Shown: positions 35,275 to 47,196 of the stretch, in pieces
Numbering within the stretch: position 1 is the first letter of the stretch
How the letters are laid out: each line of letters starts with the position of its first letter
Assembly (NCBI GenBank): GCA_037074615.1
Contig: CM073518.1
Span: forward strand, 6,448,001-6,512,000
Length of the DNA: 64,000 nt
Origin: Leucaena leucocephala
Lineage: Eukaryota > Streptophyta > Magnoliopsida > Fabales > Fabaceae
Reading direction: 5' to 3'
The notes under the pieces: model-generated
Databases searched by the model: none
Told to the model about the DNA's origin: nothing
The model's input: the letters and a program-made list of their open reading frames with translations, nothing else
Translations under genes and position numbers: made by a program

Positions 35275-35846
35275 TAGGGCTAGTAATGCGGGTTAACCCG
35301 CCGAATACGGGTTAGCCCGCGGCGGGTTGGGCTGGAGGCGGGCCGGTCTTTTTAGGCCTGCCTCCAGGCGGGTTGGTATAAGACCAACCCGAGCCCGCCA
35401 ACCCGCCATCTTTTTTTTTTTTAATTTTTTATATGTAATTTTTTTTATTTTTTTCAACTTTTTTTTTTAAAAATTACATATATCAATATTAATTAGATTC
35501 AAATCATGTCTTAAGTTGTCAAAATATTTATTTAGTCAATTTTGCCACTATCCATAGATAAATATATCACAAAGAAAATAATAATAAAATAAAATAAATA
35601 TATATAAAGAAAAAAATAACTCAATGAGATAAAGTTAATATAAATTAAGTGTAATATCTCTTGTTTAGTTAAGACCCTCAAATTATTAAAGTATAAATAT
35701 ATAATATGTATAAAAAAAAAAAAGCGGGCTAACCCGCCGCGGGTGCGGGTCAAAAAGACCCGCACCTAAGTGGGTTACAATTTTTGCAACCCAACCCACC
35801 ATTTTTTGGCGGGTTGGCGCGGGCCCAACCCAAATTACCACCTCTA
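35275..35846. mobile_element. hAT-like nonautonomous element with GC-rich ends
   Basis: The ends TAGGGCTAGTAATGCGGGTT and AACCCAAATTACCACCTCTA are inverted, each followed inward by repeated GCGGGTTGG / CCAACCCGCC motifs; the middle is very AT-rich. The equivalent site upstream of copy A lacks it. The TAGGG...CCTCTA ends suggest hAT, but I could not find an 8-bp duplication. Confidence 0.65.
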
Positions 35847-36553
35847 ATATCCGGACAAAGGAGTACGTAGCAATGTTATACCATAATGTATCAAACACTT
35901 AATATCCATGCGCGAATTAATGTTTGGTTTCATTAATCTTGCTGCATGCACAAGATAGCGACGTTATATATATATGTGTGTGTGTGTGTGTGTCTAAAGC
36001 AAATGAAACAAGACATAGGCTAACATGGGAAGACGAGCGAGACACAATAGATCAAGAACACATGCAGAGTCGGTGACGACGCGATTTCACCAGGACGATT
36101 CCTCCTCCTTTGTCTAGTGTCTTTAATTCCTCCTCCTCCTTATGTTCCAAAACTACGGCAGGTCATTCTTTATCATTGTCGTCTCCAAAACTTATCAACC
36201 TACTCCACATTTTTAATAATTAGGTCAAGAAAATTCTTCATCCTTTTTATGTTTCTTACTTATAGTACTAATAGATTTGAAAGGACTGTTTTTTTTTAAG
36301 GGGAGGGCACCAAGCCATCATTATTATTTTTATTCCCTTGGCTTACCGATTAAAACATTAAAGGAGAAACAACTATATATATTCAAACCTGGCTTACGTT
36401 CACTGCTTACGTTGTTGCATGTCACAACTTTGAATATATAGAAAACAACAATAACTGGGTTGGTGGCAACAAACATAGGAAACATATCTTATTATCAACT
36501 GTATTACGCATTTTTTTAATAAAAAAATTGGGTTGGTAGCAACAATTAAACCA
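35847..36553. promoter_or_regulatory. Upstream region of CYP79 copy C
   Basis: Conserved in blocks with copies A and D: ATAATGTATCAAACACTT, the (TCC)n stretch after GGACGATTCC, AAAACATTAAAGGAGAAACAAC and the CACTGCTTACG block. It includes a (GT)n run at about 35977. It is the likely promoter of the only open copy. Confidence 0.6.
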
Positions 36554-36560
36554 TTATAAA
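36554..36560 (+). promoter_or_regulatory. Putative TATA box of CYP79 copy C
   Basis: TTATAAA lies 79 bp upstream of the ATG in the context ACCATTATAAACAGTG, conserved in copies A and D at nearly the same distance. Confidence 0.55.
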
Positions 36561-36632
36561 CAGTGGGCAAAGGGACCAAAGCATGCATGTCAACCCAACC
36601 ATTACCAAGTTTTTCATGTGTTTTCAAACCAC

Positions 36633-38750
36633 ATGGAGTGTAGAGCCCTCCTCTCCTTCATTTCATCACCTTTTTGGTCCTGTTCCATTATCTTTATAAT
36701 TGCTCTCTTCAGACTCATCAAAACCCTAAAATACACTCACTCCACCCCTACACTACACAAACTCCCTCCAGGTCCCAAACCATGGCCTATTATTGGTAAC
36801 TTACCTGAGATGCTTTCAAGCAAGTCCGCAACCAAATGGATACACCAGCTTATTAAAGACTTAAACACTGAAATTGCATGTATCAAACTCGGAAATGTTC
36901 ATGTGATACCAGTGATTAACCATACTATAGCCTGCGAGTTCTTGAAGAAACATGATGACATTTTTGCATCAAGGCCTCTCTGCATGTCGTCTCATCTCAT
37001 CTCACATGGCTATTTAACGACGGCCGTCGTGCCATACGGAGAGCAATGGAAGAAGATGAAGACGATCTTACTCAAGGACTTACTTTCTCCGGCGAAGCAT
37101 CGGTGGCTCCATGACAAAAGAATGGAGGAAGCTGATAACCTCGTGCGCTATGTCTATATGAGTCAGAATAATAATGAAGGGGGTCTTGTGAATGTCAGGA
37201 TTGCTGCTCAGCATTTCTGTGGCAATGCCATAAGGAAAATGATCTTCAATGGAAGGTGACATCCAATAGTTTTCCATATCTATTATATATATATTTCATA
37301 AATAAACAAATATTTTTTTAAGATAGCTACAGACTTGATGTGCGTTTTAATAACTAAATAATATTAAATGACTTCAATCTAGCCATGGTCCATAATGAAC
37401 GATATGCATGGTTGTGGTACTTCGGAGGAGGCTCATCATTAATATTGGATAAAAAAAATAATACTTTAAACAAAATATGTTATGTCATGAAACATGTAAG
37501 AAGTTAATTAATAAGGACTGGAGGGAGTATAATATATGGTGCGAAATATAATTGGTACGAAATATAATAAGATGGCACCTTCAAATGTAATGTTTGTTAA
37601 ATAGGTACTTGGGAAATGGTGGTCGGGATGGAGGGCCTGGTTTCGAGGAGGTAGAGCATGTGGATGCAATGTTCACATTGCTTAATCACTTATACGCCTT
37701 CAGTGTTTCTGACTTTATGCCAAGCTTGAGAAGACTTGATTTAGATGGGCATCAGAGAACAGTGAAGAATGCTTTGAGGATAGTGAACAAGTATCACGAA
37801 TCCATCATTGAATCAAGAATCAAACGGTGGAACGGTGGTGTCAACACTAAATCTGAGGATTTGCTTGATCTCATGATTTCACTCAAAGATGCCAATGACA
37901 ACTCCATGTTGACCACGCCAGAAATCAAAGCCCTAGTTTTGGTAATTACTTTTCTATTATATCTGTAGGTTTCCTTTTCTATTTGTCTTGCTTGATACGT
38001 TCCTTGTCTGCTTACCTATAAATATACAAGTTGTCACTGAATGGATAAAAAATTATCAGAGATACCTAAACTGAAAAGCTCCTTATCAATTATCTAAAAT
38101 ATAACCAAAACATGTTGCAGGAAATGATGATGGCAACGGTGGACAACCCATCAAATGCAGTAGAATGGGCACTCGAAGAAATGATAAATCAACCAGAGTT
38201 TCTTCAAAAAGCCACACTAGAACTTGACCAAGTAGTGGGCAAACATAGGCTTGTTCAAGAATCAGACATCCCAAAACTCAATTATACCAAAGCTTACTTA
38301 AGAGAAGCCTTTCGCCTTCATCCTGTTTCGCCTTTCAATCTCCCACATGTCTCTGTGGTTTCCAACTACTTCATCCCAAAGGGCAGCCACGTGTTACTGA
38401 GCAGACAAGAGTTAGGGCGAAACCCTAAGGTTTGGAAGGACGAGCTTCTTAAGTTCAAACCAGAACGTCACCTCGTGGACGATGGATCTGATGATGATGT
38501 GTTCTTAACTGAGCCAAATTTAATGTTCATAAGCTTCTCTACAGGAAAGCGTGGGTGCCCAGGAGTGGTTCTTGGGACGACTCTCTCAGTGATGTTGCTT
38601 GCGAGGTTGATCCATGGATTCACTTGGACTGCTTCGCCTCACCAACCAGTTGAACTCGTTCAGTCTGAGACTGGCCCCTTCATCACTCACCCACTTGTGC
38701 TTGTTGGAAAACCAAGGTTGCCACATGAGGTTTACCTCCTCTTAGATTAA
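36633..38750 (+). CDS. CYP79-family cytochrome P450 (amino acid N-monooxygenase), copy C
   Basis: Likely converts an amino acid to its aldoxime at the ER surface, first step to cyanogenic glucosides or nitriles. CYP79D-type enzymes use Val/Ile, but the substrate cannot be read from sequence. Exons 36633-37255, 37605-37941 and 38121-38750 join in frame to 529 residues, near the family length. It has an N-terminal membrane anchor (residues about 8-30), the hinge LPPGPKPWPIIGN, the I-helix NPSNAVEW that replaces AGxDT in CYP79s, K-helix LREAFRLHP (ExxR), FKPERHL and the haem loop FSTGKRGCPG with its Cys. Starts at MECRALL, conserved in all four copies. Oddity: after FNLPHVS about four residues present in A, B and D (xMCDT) are missing, in substrate recognition site 5. 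It is the only open copy of the array. Confidence 0.92.
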
Positions 38751-39616
38751 TTAAGCCTACCTAATACTATATCCATTCTTAGAACTATTTTAATTTTTTT
38801 TGGTAGATTAAAAAATTAAATAAATAATAATAAATATAAAATTTGATTAACTAATTTGAGTATATAATATGAATTTATCTTAACGAGTTAGATTTAATCA
38901 TAATTAATTAATTTATTTGATTTCCTTAATTTAGCTAAAAATATCAACAAACTCTCATATTAAAAATAAAATAGAGTATAATATTAATATATAAGCCAAT
39001 CAAATATTTAGGAGAATAAAGTTTTAAGTGTCTTCTTGTTGACATAGTCATCTAAGAATCTTCATGCATTGGAATCCAATCTGTACTCTATGCGTAACCT
39101 TCGTTAACATGGGCAGTGTGCAGAGACACACATAGACAAAAGACAACATTAAGAACTAACATATTAAGAATATTATGCTAATAATATTAAGAATAGCGTG
39201 TTTCAAGTCTAAGAAGCTTCCTTTGTAAATAACTTCATCAGGGTTCATCATAAAAGCCCATGAATAGGTTAGACCACCGATGAATTAAATGCAATCTGCA
39301 CACATAGGTCATGGTAACCAACTTTAACCACAACTAATCTTTTTTCTTTTGTTTTTTTTTTTTTTGAAGGGGAGGGGAACAAGCCATCAATAGTTTTATT
39401 ACATTGGCTTACTCATTAAAACATTAAAGGGGAAACAACTATATTCAAACCTGGCCGGCTTACGTACACTGCTTACGGTGCTCCACGTCACAATATTTGG
39501 ATATATGTATGTAAAAAACAAAATTGGGTTAGTGGCACCAAGCATAGAAAACATATCTTATTACCATCGATCTGGACCCTTTTTTTTTATAAAATATTGG
39601 GTAGCAAATTAAACCA
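38751..39616. other. Spacer between CYP79 copies C and D
   Basis: 3' flank of C, then AT-rich DNA. From about 39360 it aligns with the upstream region of C (ACAAGCCATCA, AAAACATTAAAGGGGAAACAAC, CTTACGTACACTGCTTACGG). No gene. Confidence 0.6.
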
Positions 39617-39623
39617 TTATAAA
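39617..39623 (+). promoter_or_regulatory. Putative TATA box of CYP79 copy D
   Basis: TTATAAA lies 77 bp before the ATG, in the same context as in copy C. Confidence 0.5.
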
Positions 39624-40197
39624 CAGTGCCCAAAGGTACCAAAGCAGGTAAAACCCAACCATTACAAAGTTTTGCAAGTGTTTTCAAGGTACCATGGAGT
39701 CTAGAGCTCTCTTCTCCTTCATTTCACCATTATGGTCCTGTTCGATTATCTTCATGATTGCTCTCTTCGGGCTTGTCAAAACCATAAAGTACACGCACTC
39801 TACCCCAACACAACTCCGCAAACACAAACTCCCCTCAGGTCCCAAACCTTGGCCTATTATTGGTAATTTACCGGAAATGCTTTCAAGCAATAAGTCTGCG
39901 TCCAAATGGATACACCAGCTCATGAAAAACTTAAACACTGAAATTGCGTGTATCAAGCTGGGAAATGTTCATGTGATTCCAGTGATTAACCCTACTATAG
40001 CCTGCGAGTTCTTGAAGAAACAAGATGATATTTTTGCATCAAGGCCTCTCAGCATGGCGACTCATCTCCTCTCACGTGGCTATTTGACGGCAGCCATCGT
40101 GCCGTACTAAGAGCAATGGAAGAAGATGAAGAATATGATAGTCAATGAATTGCTTTCTCCGGCGAAGCACCGGTGGCTTCATGACAAAAGAATGGAG

Positions 40198-41509
40198 CAC
40201 TACTATAAAAAAAGTTTTTTAAATCGGTTTAAAATAACATTCTACACCGGACAAATAACCGATATAGAAACAGACCGTATAGTAAATGAGACATTCTAAA
40301 CCGGTCAGATATCCGGTGTAGAAAGCGAGATATTCTAAACCGGATTCAAAGAAAACTGGTGTAGATGAACAGATTTTCTACACTGTTATATCAACGTCAG
40401 TTGTAAATTAATCAATTTTTTATATCTGGTGTGTTTATATGGGCATTGTATATAAATATATTAGGCTATTTTCTACATCGGTTGTGTTAACGACTGGTGT
40501 ATATTATGCTATTTTCTACATCGATTATTTTAACTATCAGTTTAGAGTATACTATTTTCTACATCGGTAATTTTTATGACCGGTGTAGAGTATGTTATTT
40601 TCTACACCTTACAATTAGCACAACCGATAATTTTTGTCCTGTTTAAATATAGGTTTAAAAAATCGCCAGTTCAACGTTTCATTATCCTATCCCCTGAAGC
40701 TTCCAAATATACAACTCAAAGAGACAAAAGCGGAGAAATAATTCAATCAATATATTATTCATTTAATAAAATTAAATTCAAAAATTGAACAATTTGAATA
40801 AAAAAATAAAAGAATGTATTCCTTGAAACACAAATACTATTGAGTCACAACTAGGGGAGGAGGAGAAGGAACTCCAAGGTGAGGGTTAGGATGTTTGTCT
40901 TCAAATTTGTCTCTGTTTCTTTTTTGGGGCGGAGAAGGAGGTGTGTGTGAGGAAGAAGCCATTGGAGGCTTCAGATAGAAGAGGTGTAAACAAAACAGAG
41001 ATGAAGTAGTGATGAGACGAAAATTACTGATCATAAGAATGATATACATATAGTTGAGGGATAAGAACGGTTTCAGAAAAGCACATCGAAGAAAGTAATT
41101 GGCCTTCTATCATAATGATGACTCCAAACGTTGGGAACCGAAGAAGTGAGATGAACGTTCTAAAGAAGGTACAGAAAAGACGCGGGAAAGTATAGGCAAA
41201 AAACTGAAGAGTCAAAATACAACTAGATTTTCTACACCTGTTACTTGTAAAAACGGTGTAACTATTTCATCTTATTTACAAAAATACCACCGCTCATTTA
41301 TTTTAAACTGGTCATGTATACATCTTGTGTAAATATTGTACCCTTATTTATAAAATGCCACCGCTTATTTATTTTACACCGGGCATGCGTATATCCGGTG
41401 TAAAAATTATACCCTTATTTACAAAAATTATACTGCTCATTTATTTTACATCGTTTTTGCAAGATACAGTTTAAAAATAGGGCTTTAGAAACTCTATTTT
41501 GTAATAGTG
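40198..41509. mobile_element. Nonautonomous CACTA element inside CYP79 copy D
   Basis: 1312 bp with ends CACTACTATAAAA and TTTTGTAATAGTG, flanked by a GAG duplication (40195-40197 and 41510-41512), the 3-bp target size of CACTA (En/Spm). Subterminal regions carry many copies of ACACCGGT / ACCGGTGTA in both directions. No transposase. A short minus-strand frame near 40840-40960 (starts MASSSHTPPSPPQKR) does not resemble transposase and may be captured host DNA. Confidence 0.93.
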
Positions 41510-41668
41510 GAGGAAGCTGATAACCTCGTGCGCTACATCCAATTAAATGAGTCTGAATAACAATGAAGCAGGTCTCGTGAATGTGAGGATTGCTACTCGA
41601 TCAGCATTTCTGTGGGAATGCCATTAGGAAAATGATCTTCAATAAAAGGTAATATCCAATACTTTTCC

Positions 41669-41699
<31 letters not shown>

Positions 41700-42728
41700 T
41701 ATATAACGTCTCACATAGTAAACAAACAAATACGATTTCTTTAAGATAGCTACAGACTTTGTATGCGTTCGTTTTAATGCATGCAATGAAGTTACGTATA
41801 TCAATTTACTCTTCGATATTATTTTTATTATAAAATATCAAATGAAAACCAATTAAGTTGTTATATACATATTAGTATAAATAATAATAACTAAATAACA
41901 TAAATTACTTCAATCTACCCATGGTCGACTACGAATGATGGTTGTGCTACTTCGGAGAGGTACCACAATCTTTGAGAAAAAGCCTTTTTTTTTTGTTTAA
42001 AAAAAAAATTTGAACTTTCGAGAACAAGTAATTACTAGAAAACTTGCCTTGATGTCGTGGCACCTGAGAGGAATTATGCACATTCTGAAAGTGTTTTGGT
42101 GACACCCTCAACTCTATGCCATAACATCAGAGAGCCTACCATGATTTGATTTTGATATTCAAAATGCTTAATTAACACCCCCAACAAGAAATCAATAATT
42201 ATATATGAATGAAATACTTGTTCACCTTAAAGACTGTAATCAAACATGCCTTAATAATTTATGTTTTATATTTCTGCAACAGTTATTTCGGGGAGGGTAG
42301 CGAGGGTGGAGGGCCAGGATTTGAGGAAATAGAGCACGTGGTGCACTCTTCACAATGCTCAAACACTTATATGCATGGCTTCTGTGTTTCTGACTACGTG
42401 CCATGGTTGAGGGGTCTCGACTTGGATGGACATGAGAGACAGTTGAAGAATGCTATGAGGACAGGGAACAAGTATCACGACCCCATCATTGAATCAAGAT
42501 TCAAACAGGGGAAAGACGCACCAAAACTGAAACTGAAGACTTGCTTGATGTCATGATTTCTTCAAGGATAAGCATGATGACAGTAAATCCCTATTGCATT
42601 CAGGAAATCAAAGCTCAAATTCCAGTTAATACTCATGTCTACTTGATACAACTTTCAGTTTTCTAATGCTTTTCGAAATATTTAAGAGTGAACAAGATTG
42701 GTCTATCTATAATTTAATCGGAACTTTA

Positions 42729-43264
42729 TGGGTGTGTTTGGAACACACCCAAACTAAGGTTTTATAAGCCTTTTGGGCAAAACCTTGGTTTAGGGAAATT
42801 TTAAAACAAACAGGCTTATTTGTCCATAAGTGCTTTTGGGCAAAACCATGGTTTAAAACCATGGTTTTGAATAAGCTATTTAAAATAGCTTTTTCAACAG
42901 TAAAAGAGCTTATGGACTATCCAATTACTATATTATCCCTACTTTTTCTTACACTCTCTCTCCTCTCTCATACCTACCCCTCTCCTCTCTCCTCTCTCCT
43001 CTCTCTTCTTTTATCTCTACTTTTTTTTACACCCTCTCTCCTCTCTCTTATCTTCTCTCTACCTCTCTCTTACTTTAAATCAAATCATACCCTTTTTGGT
43101 AATTTACCACCATAAAAAGTCATTCTAAAAATAACTATCCAAACACCTATTTATTCAAAATCACTTTTTTTCCATAAGCTCTTCTCTAAAAGCCCTTTTT
43201 CATAAGTTGTCCATAAGCCATTTTTTTTCATAAGTATTTTTTTAAAATCCTATCCAAACAGGCC
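42729..43264 (+). mobile_element. Tourist-like MITE with polypyrimidine core, copy 4
   Basis: In intron 2 of CYP79 copy D. TTA flanks both sides; ends TGGGTGTGTTTGG and CCAAACAGGCC. It has the perfect palindrome ACCATGGTTTAAAACCATGGT and a CT-rich core. Very similar to copies 3 and 5, so relatively recent. Confidence 0.9.
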
Positions 43265-44037
43265 TTATGTATTCTGCAAACTTATGTTTGCAACAGTGGA
43301 CAATCCATCGAACGCCGTAGAATGGGCACTCGCAGAAATGATGAAGCAGTCAGAACTTCAAAAAGCCACAGAAGAATTGGACAAAGTAGTAGGCAAACAC
43401 AGGATTGTTGAACAATCAGACATACCAAAACTCAACTACATCAAAGCCTGCTTAATCCTTTCGCCTTCATCCCATTGCTGCATTCAACGTCCCTCACGTG
43501 CCTATGTGTGACACAGTGGTTTCCATCTACTTCATACCGGAGGGAAGCCACGTGTTACTGAGCAAACAGGAGCTAGGGCGAAACCCTAAGGTTTGGGAGG
43601 ACCCTCTTAAGTTCAAGCCAGAACGACACCTCATGGACGATGGTTCTTCTGACGTGTTCTTGACGGAAACAGATCTTCGGTTCATATCTTTCCCAACAGG
43701 AAAGCGTGGGTGTCCAGGAGTGATGCTTGGGACGACGTACTCTCTCAGTGATGTTGCTTGCGAGGTTGATCCATGGATTCACTTGGACTGCTTCACCTCA
43801 CCAACAAGTTGAATCAGCCTGAGACTGACCCTTTCATCGTTCACCCGCTTGAGCTCCTTGCAAAACCAAGGTTGCCAAATGAGATTTACCTCTTGGATTA
43901 ATTAAACCTACCTAATATAATATTAATATGTAAGCCAATCAAATAATTAGTATAATACTAAGAGGTTGGGTATAGGGAAAGAAGTCAATCTCTCATAACG
44001 TTTGAGTACAATCTTAACTTTATGTATTCGAATCTAT

Positions 44038-44570
44038 GGGCCTGTTTGGTAAGGCCTTAAACCGCGATTTTAAAAGGGCTTTTGGCCCAAACCTCAGTTT
44101 GGGGAAATTTCAAAACAAACAGGCTTATTTGTCTATAAGTGCTTTTGGACAAAACCATGGTTTAAAACCATGGTTTTGAATAAGCTATTTAAAATAGCTT
44201 TTTCAACAGTAAAAGCACTTATGGACTATCCAATTACTATCTTACCCCTACTTTTTCTTACACCCTCTCTCCTCTCTCCTACTTTTTCTTACACCCTCTC
44301 TCCTCTCTCTTACTTTTTCTTACACCCTCTCTCCTTTCTCCTCTCTTCCCTCTCTCCTCTCTCTTCTCTTTTCTCTAACTCCCTCCTCTCTCTTACTTTA
44401 AATCAAATCATACCCTTTTTGGTAATTTACCACCATAAAAAGTCATTCTAAAAATAACTATCCAAACACCTATTTATTCAAAACTACTTTTTTTCCATAA
44501 ACCCTTCTCCAAAAGTCCTTTTTCATAAGTTGTCCATAAGCCCTTTTTCAAAATCCTATCCAAACAGGCC
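44038..44570 (+). mobile_element. Tourist-like MITE with polypyrimidine core, copy 5
   Basis: 533 bp just downstream of copy D. Ends GGGCCTGTTTGG and CCAAACAGGCC, flanked by TAT on both sides. It has the same palindrome and ATCAAATCATACCCTTTTTGG block. Its core repeats ACTTTTTCTTACACCCTCTC three times, so the tract expands by short duplications. Confidence 0.9.
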
Positions 44571-44638
44571 TATATTTTTGCTCTATGCTACAATGTGTTC
44601 CAAAGTGCTCTACCATATCAAGTCATTTTTTTATAGAT

Positions 44639-45960
44639 CACTACAAAAAAGTTTAGTTTTGGCGACGACTTTTCAGCGGCGACAATAGAGGTCGCCGCTG
44701 AAAATAGACTTTCAGCGGCGACTTTATCTGTCGCCGTTGAAAGTCTCACTTTCCGCGGCGACTATATTTGTCACCGCTGAAAGCAAGACTTTCAGCGGCA
44801 ACTTTTATTGTCGCCGCAGAAGGTTAATAATGAAAAAAATTTTAATTTAGTTCTGGCAACGACTTTTCAGCGGCGACAATAAAGGTCGCCGCTGAAATAA
44901 TTGTCGTCGCAGAAGGTCAATAATTAAAAAAAAATTAACTCACTTTTCTACGGTTACAATTAAGGTAATAGTATCTGATGTGACATACTTGGGTTGCAGC
45001 AGAAAGTCTACAGTTTTAGCAGTGACAATTTCTTGTCGCCACAAAAGGTATGATTCAACAACTACTTTTGTTTCCTTTAGCGGCGACAAAAGTCTGCATA
45101 CATTTTTTTCTAAAATCAATGGGATATGAAGCAACTATCTAATATATAGAATTAAATTATTGAATAATATTATTTTTTAATAATAAATAAAGAAATTTCA
45201 TATGTTATTGTAGTAAGGAGAGATTGTACAGATAATAATGTAAAGTCTGCGAAAGAAGGAGATGAAGCAGAGGTATGTGCATGAGAGAAATATTATAAAT
45301 GTGTGTCAATGAGTGTGAGAGTTAGTATATGTGTGTTAGACATAATGTGGGGGAGAAAATAGAGAGAGGGAGATGTATGTGTGAGAGATCGAGAGAAATA
45401 ATAGACGTAAAATACATACATACCTTCTTAATTACTGTTGCATATGCTCTCTGTTGCTATATTTCATATAATATCTCAACTTTCATAAAAAAGATTTATA
45501 AGGTATTATTGAGTTCAAAAGTGTTTTTCTGAAAGAGTTTATTTCCCCAAAAGAGACTCAAATGATTTAATAGTTATTTTTCGAGAATTAAATGCCTATT
45601 TTCATAGAAAATTGAAGAAAAAAAGTTAGAAGTTATCATTTATACAGAAAATTTTACAAAAATTATCTAATAAGTTGAAGAAGCTATTGGGAAAAAATAT
45701 TGTTATTTTATTAAGTAAATTATTTTCTAAAAATTATTTGAAAAAAGGAAGACTTTCAGCGGCGACAAAATAGTCGCCGCTGAAAGTGGACATTTAGCAG
45801 CGACTTCTTGTGTCGCCACTGAAAGTAAGACCTTCAGTGGCGATTTTTTATGTCGCCGCAGAAGGTCAATAAGGAAAATCTTTTCTGCGGTGACATTTTT
45901 GTGTCACCGCAAAAGTTATAGTATTTTTGGCGATAATTTTTGTCGCCGCAGAAAGTGTGA
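44639..45960. mobile_element. CACTA-like element with GGCGAC palindromic subterminal arrays
   Basis: Begins CACTACAAAAAAGTTTAG and is filled, in two blocks (44650-44910 and 45750-45960), with inverted copies of TTTCAGCGGCGAC / GTCGCCGCTGAAA, the subterminal array layout of CACTA elements. A matching GTAGTG right end is not seen. The sequence after 45960 resembles a 5' UTR with a donor (CTGAGGTGAGC near 46190), perhaps the start of a lost transposase gene. Confidence 0.75.
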
Positions 45961-47196
45961 TTTGTGCATTTTCCTAGCCCGCCAGGGGAAAAATTCGCGC
46001 CCAAACCCTACTTTACCTTCTGCCTTCCTTTTCTATCGACACTTTACCTATTCATATCATCAACCCCTTCTGCCTCTCGAGCGAGCAGAGGAGAGCAAGT
46101 GGGAGAGAGAGCACGGGACTGGAGGATTGTGACGACTGAGGAGTGACTGGAGGATGGAGACTGAGCTTGCAACGTCGTCGACCTGAGGTGAGCTCTCAAC
46201 TTCCATCTTCATCTTCGAACTTCTCTATTCTTTCGATCTAGGGGAGGGGTTGTCCAATCAAAGTCGAAGCTTTGGGAGAAAAAAGTGTCAATTTTGTAAG
46301 ATTAAACAAAGATTAAAGCTTTTTCACTTGAAATCTAACAAAAATCATGAATCTTGGTTGCTGCAAGTGTAATCTCTGTTGTAAGTCATTTTTTTTTATA
46401 AAAAATAATAAAGGCAGTCGGTTCAGGGTCTATGACGTCAGATTCTAGTAGAGAAGGGAAGAGTAGTGCGATACATAGACATATATTCCATTACATATGT
46501 GTGTTTATGCTTGTGAGAATCTGAAATTTCTGAGTTACTGAAAGTCTGAAATTAGAACTAAGATGGAGTGTTTTGCAAATCTGATATATATTTTGTTTAA
46601 TTATAATATACCCTTTCTATTGTTTAAATAACCTACACTATAATTAATTTTTATATGGATGGAAATACAATCTTAATGATAAAGTAACTTTTGATTTCAA
46701 ATATATCTAAAGATAAATCCCTATGATATTATTAAGATAGAATAGAGTGAATATAATTAATGCTGGTGTATTTTATTCTATATTATAAAAAAGTAGAATG
46801 AATCGCTGGTGTTAAGTTTAATATTTATCAATGTGATTGTTTTTTAGAACAATTGGTAATTAGTTTTTAAATTTCATGTGATTTTAAAAAATATTGAAAA
46901 CCGTATAAGTGCATTGAAAGTTGATGGTAGCTTGCAATATAGTTACCTTATTTTCTTAAGGCAGTACTTTTACGTATATATAGTGGTCATGATGCTGATA
47001 GTTTGATGAAGGATTTTGGGCTTACTTAAAAGACAAAAGACAAATTAGTGCTAATTAATTTTGTGTGTGTGTCTCTTTTCTTTTTTTTTTCTTTTTTTTT
47101 GGGGGGTGGGTTGATTTGAAGACTTGGAATTATTATCATATACGTTTTCCAATTTGAAACTCTTATTACATAAATATTAACATATTGTTGAACCAA
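45961..47196. other. Possible 5' part of a CACTA gene, then AT-rich DNA
   Basis: 45961-46200 is GC-richer, with a donor-like site and a following intron-like stretch. I see no transposase domain. The rest is AT-rich and featureless apart from a (GT)n and poly-T tract near 47060-47100. Confidence 0.4.

Larger units (their letters stand above)
39694..43901 (+). pseudogene. CYP79-like cytochrome P450 pseudogene, copy D (CACTA-interrupted)
   Basis: Exon 1 (39694-41649) opens MESRALFSFISPLWSC with a clean anchor and hinge PSGPKPWPIIGN, but GGA of YGEQW is TAA at about 40108, and a 1312-bp CACTA element splits the codons of RMEEADN. After it, small indels shift the frame around YI-LNESE and IATRSAF. 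Exon 2 starts after an acceptor followed by T instead of G (about 42283) and lacks one base in HVDAL. Intron 2 contains a Tourist-like MITE. Exon 3 (about 43275-43901) keeps NPSNAVEW, FKPERHL and FPTGKRGCPG, but a deletion removes the K-helix REAF (ExxR) and a 4-bp insertion after LGTT shifts the C-terminus. The ends match copies A-C. Confidence 0.93.

Noticed and set aside
35532..35765. Hydrophobic minus-strand frame
   Set aside because: It lies in the AT-rich core of a hAT-like element and is compositionally driven.
44650..45960. CRISPR-like or regulatory repeat array
   Set aside because: The regularly occurring GGCGAC palindromes start at a CACTA terminus and are typical subterminal repeats of a plant transposon.
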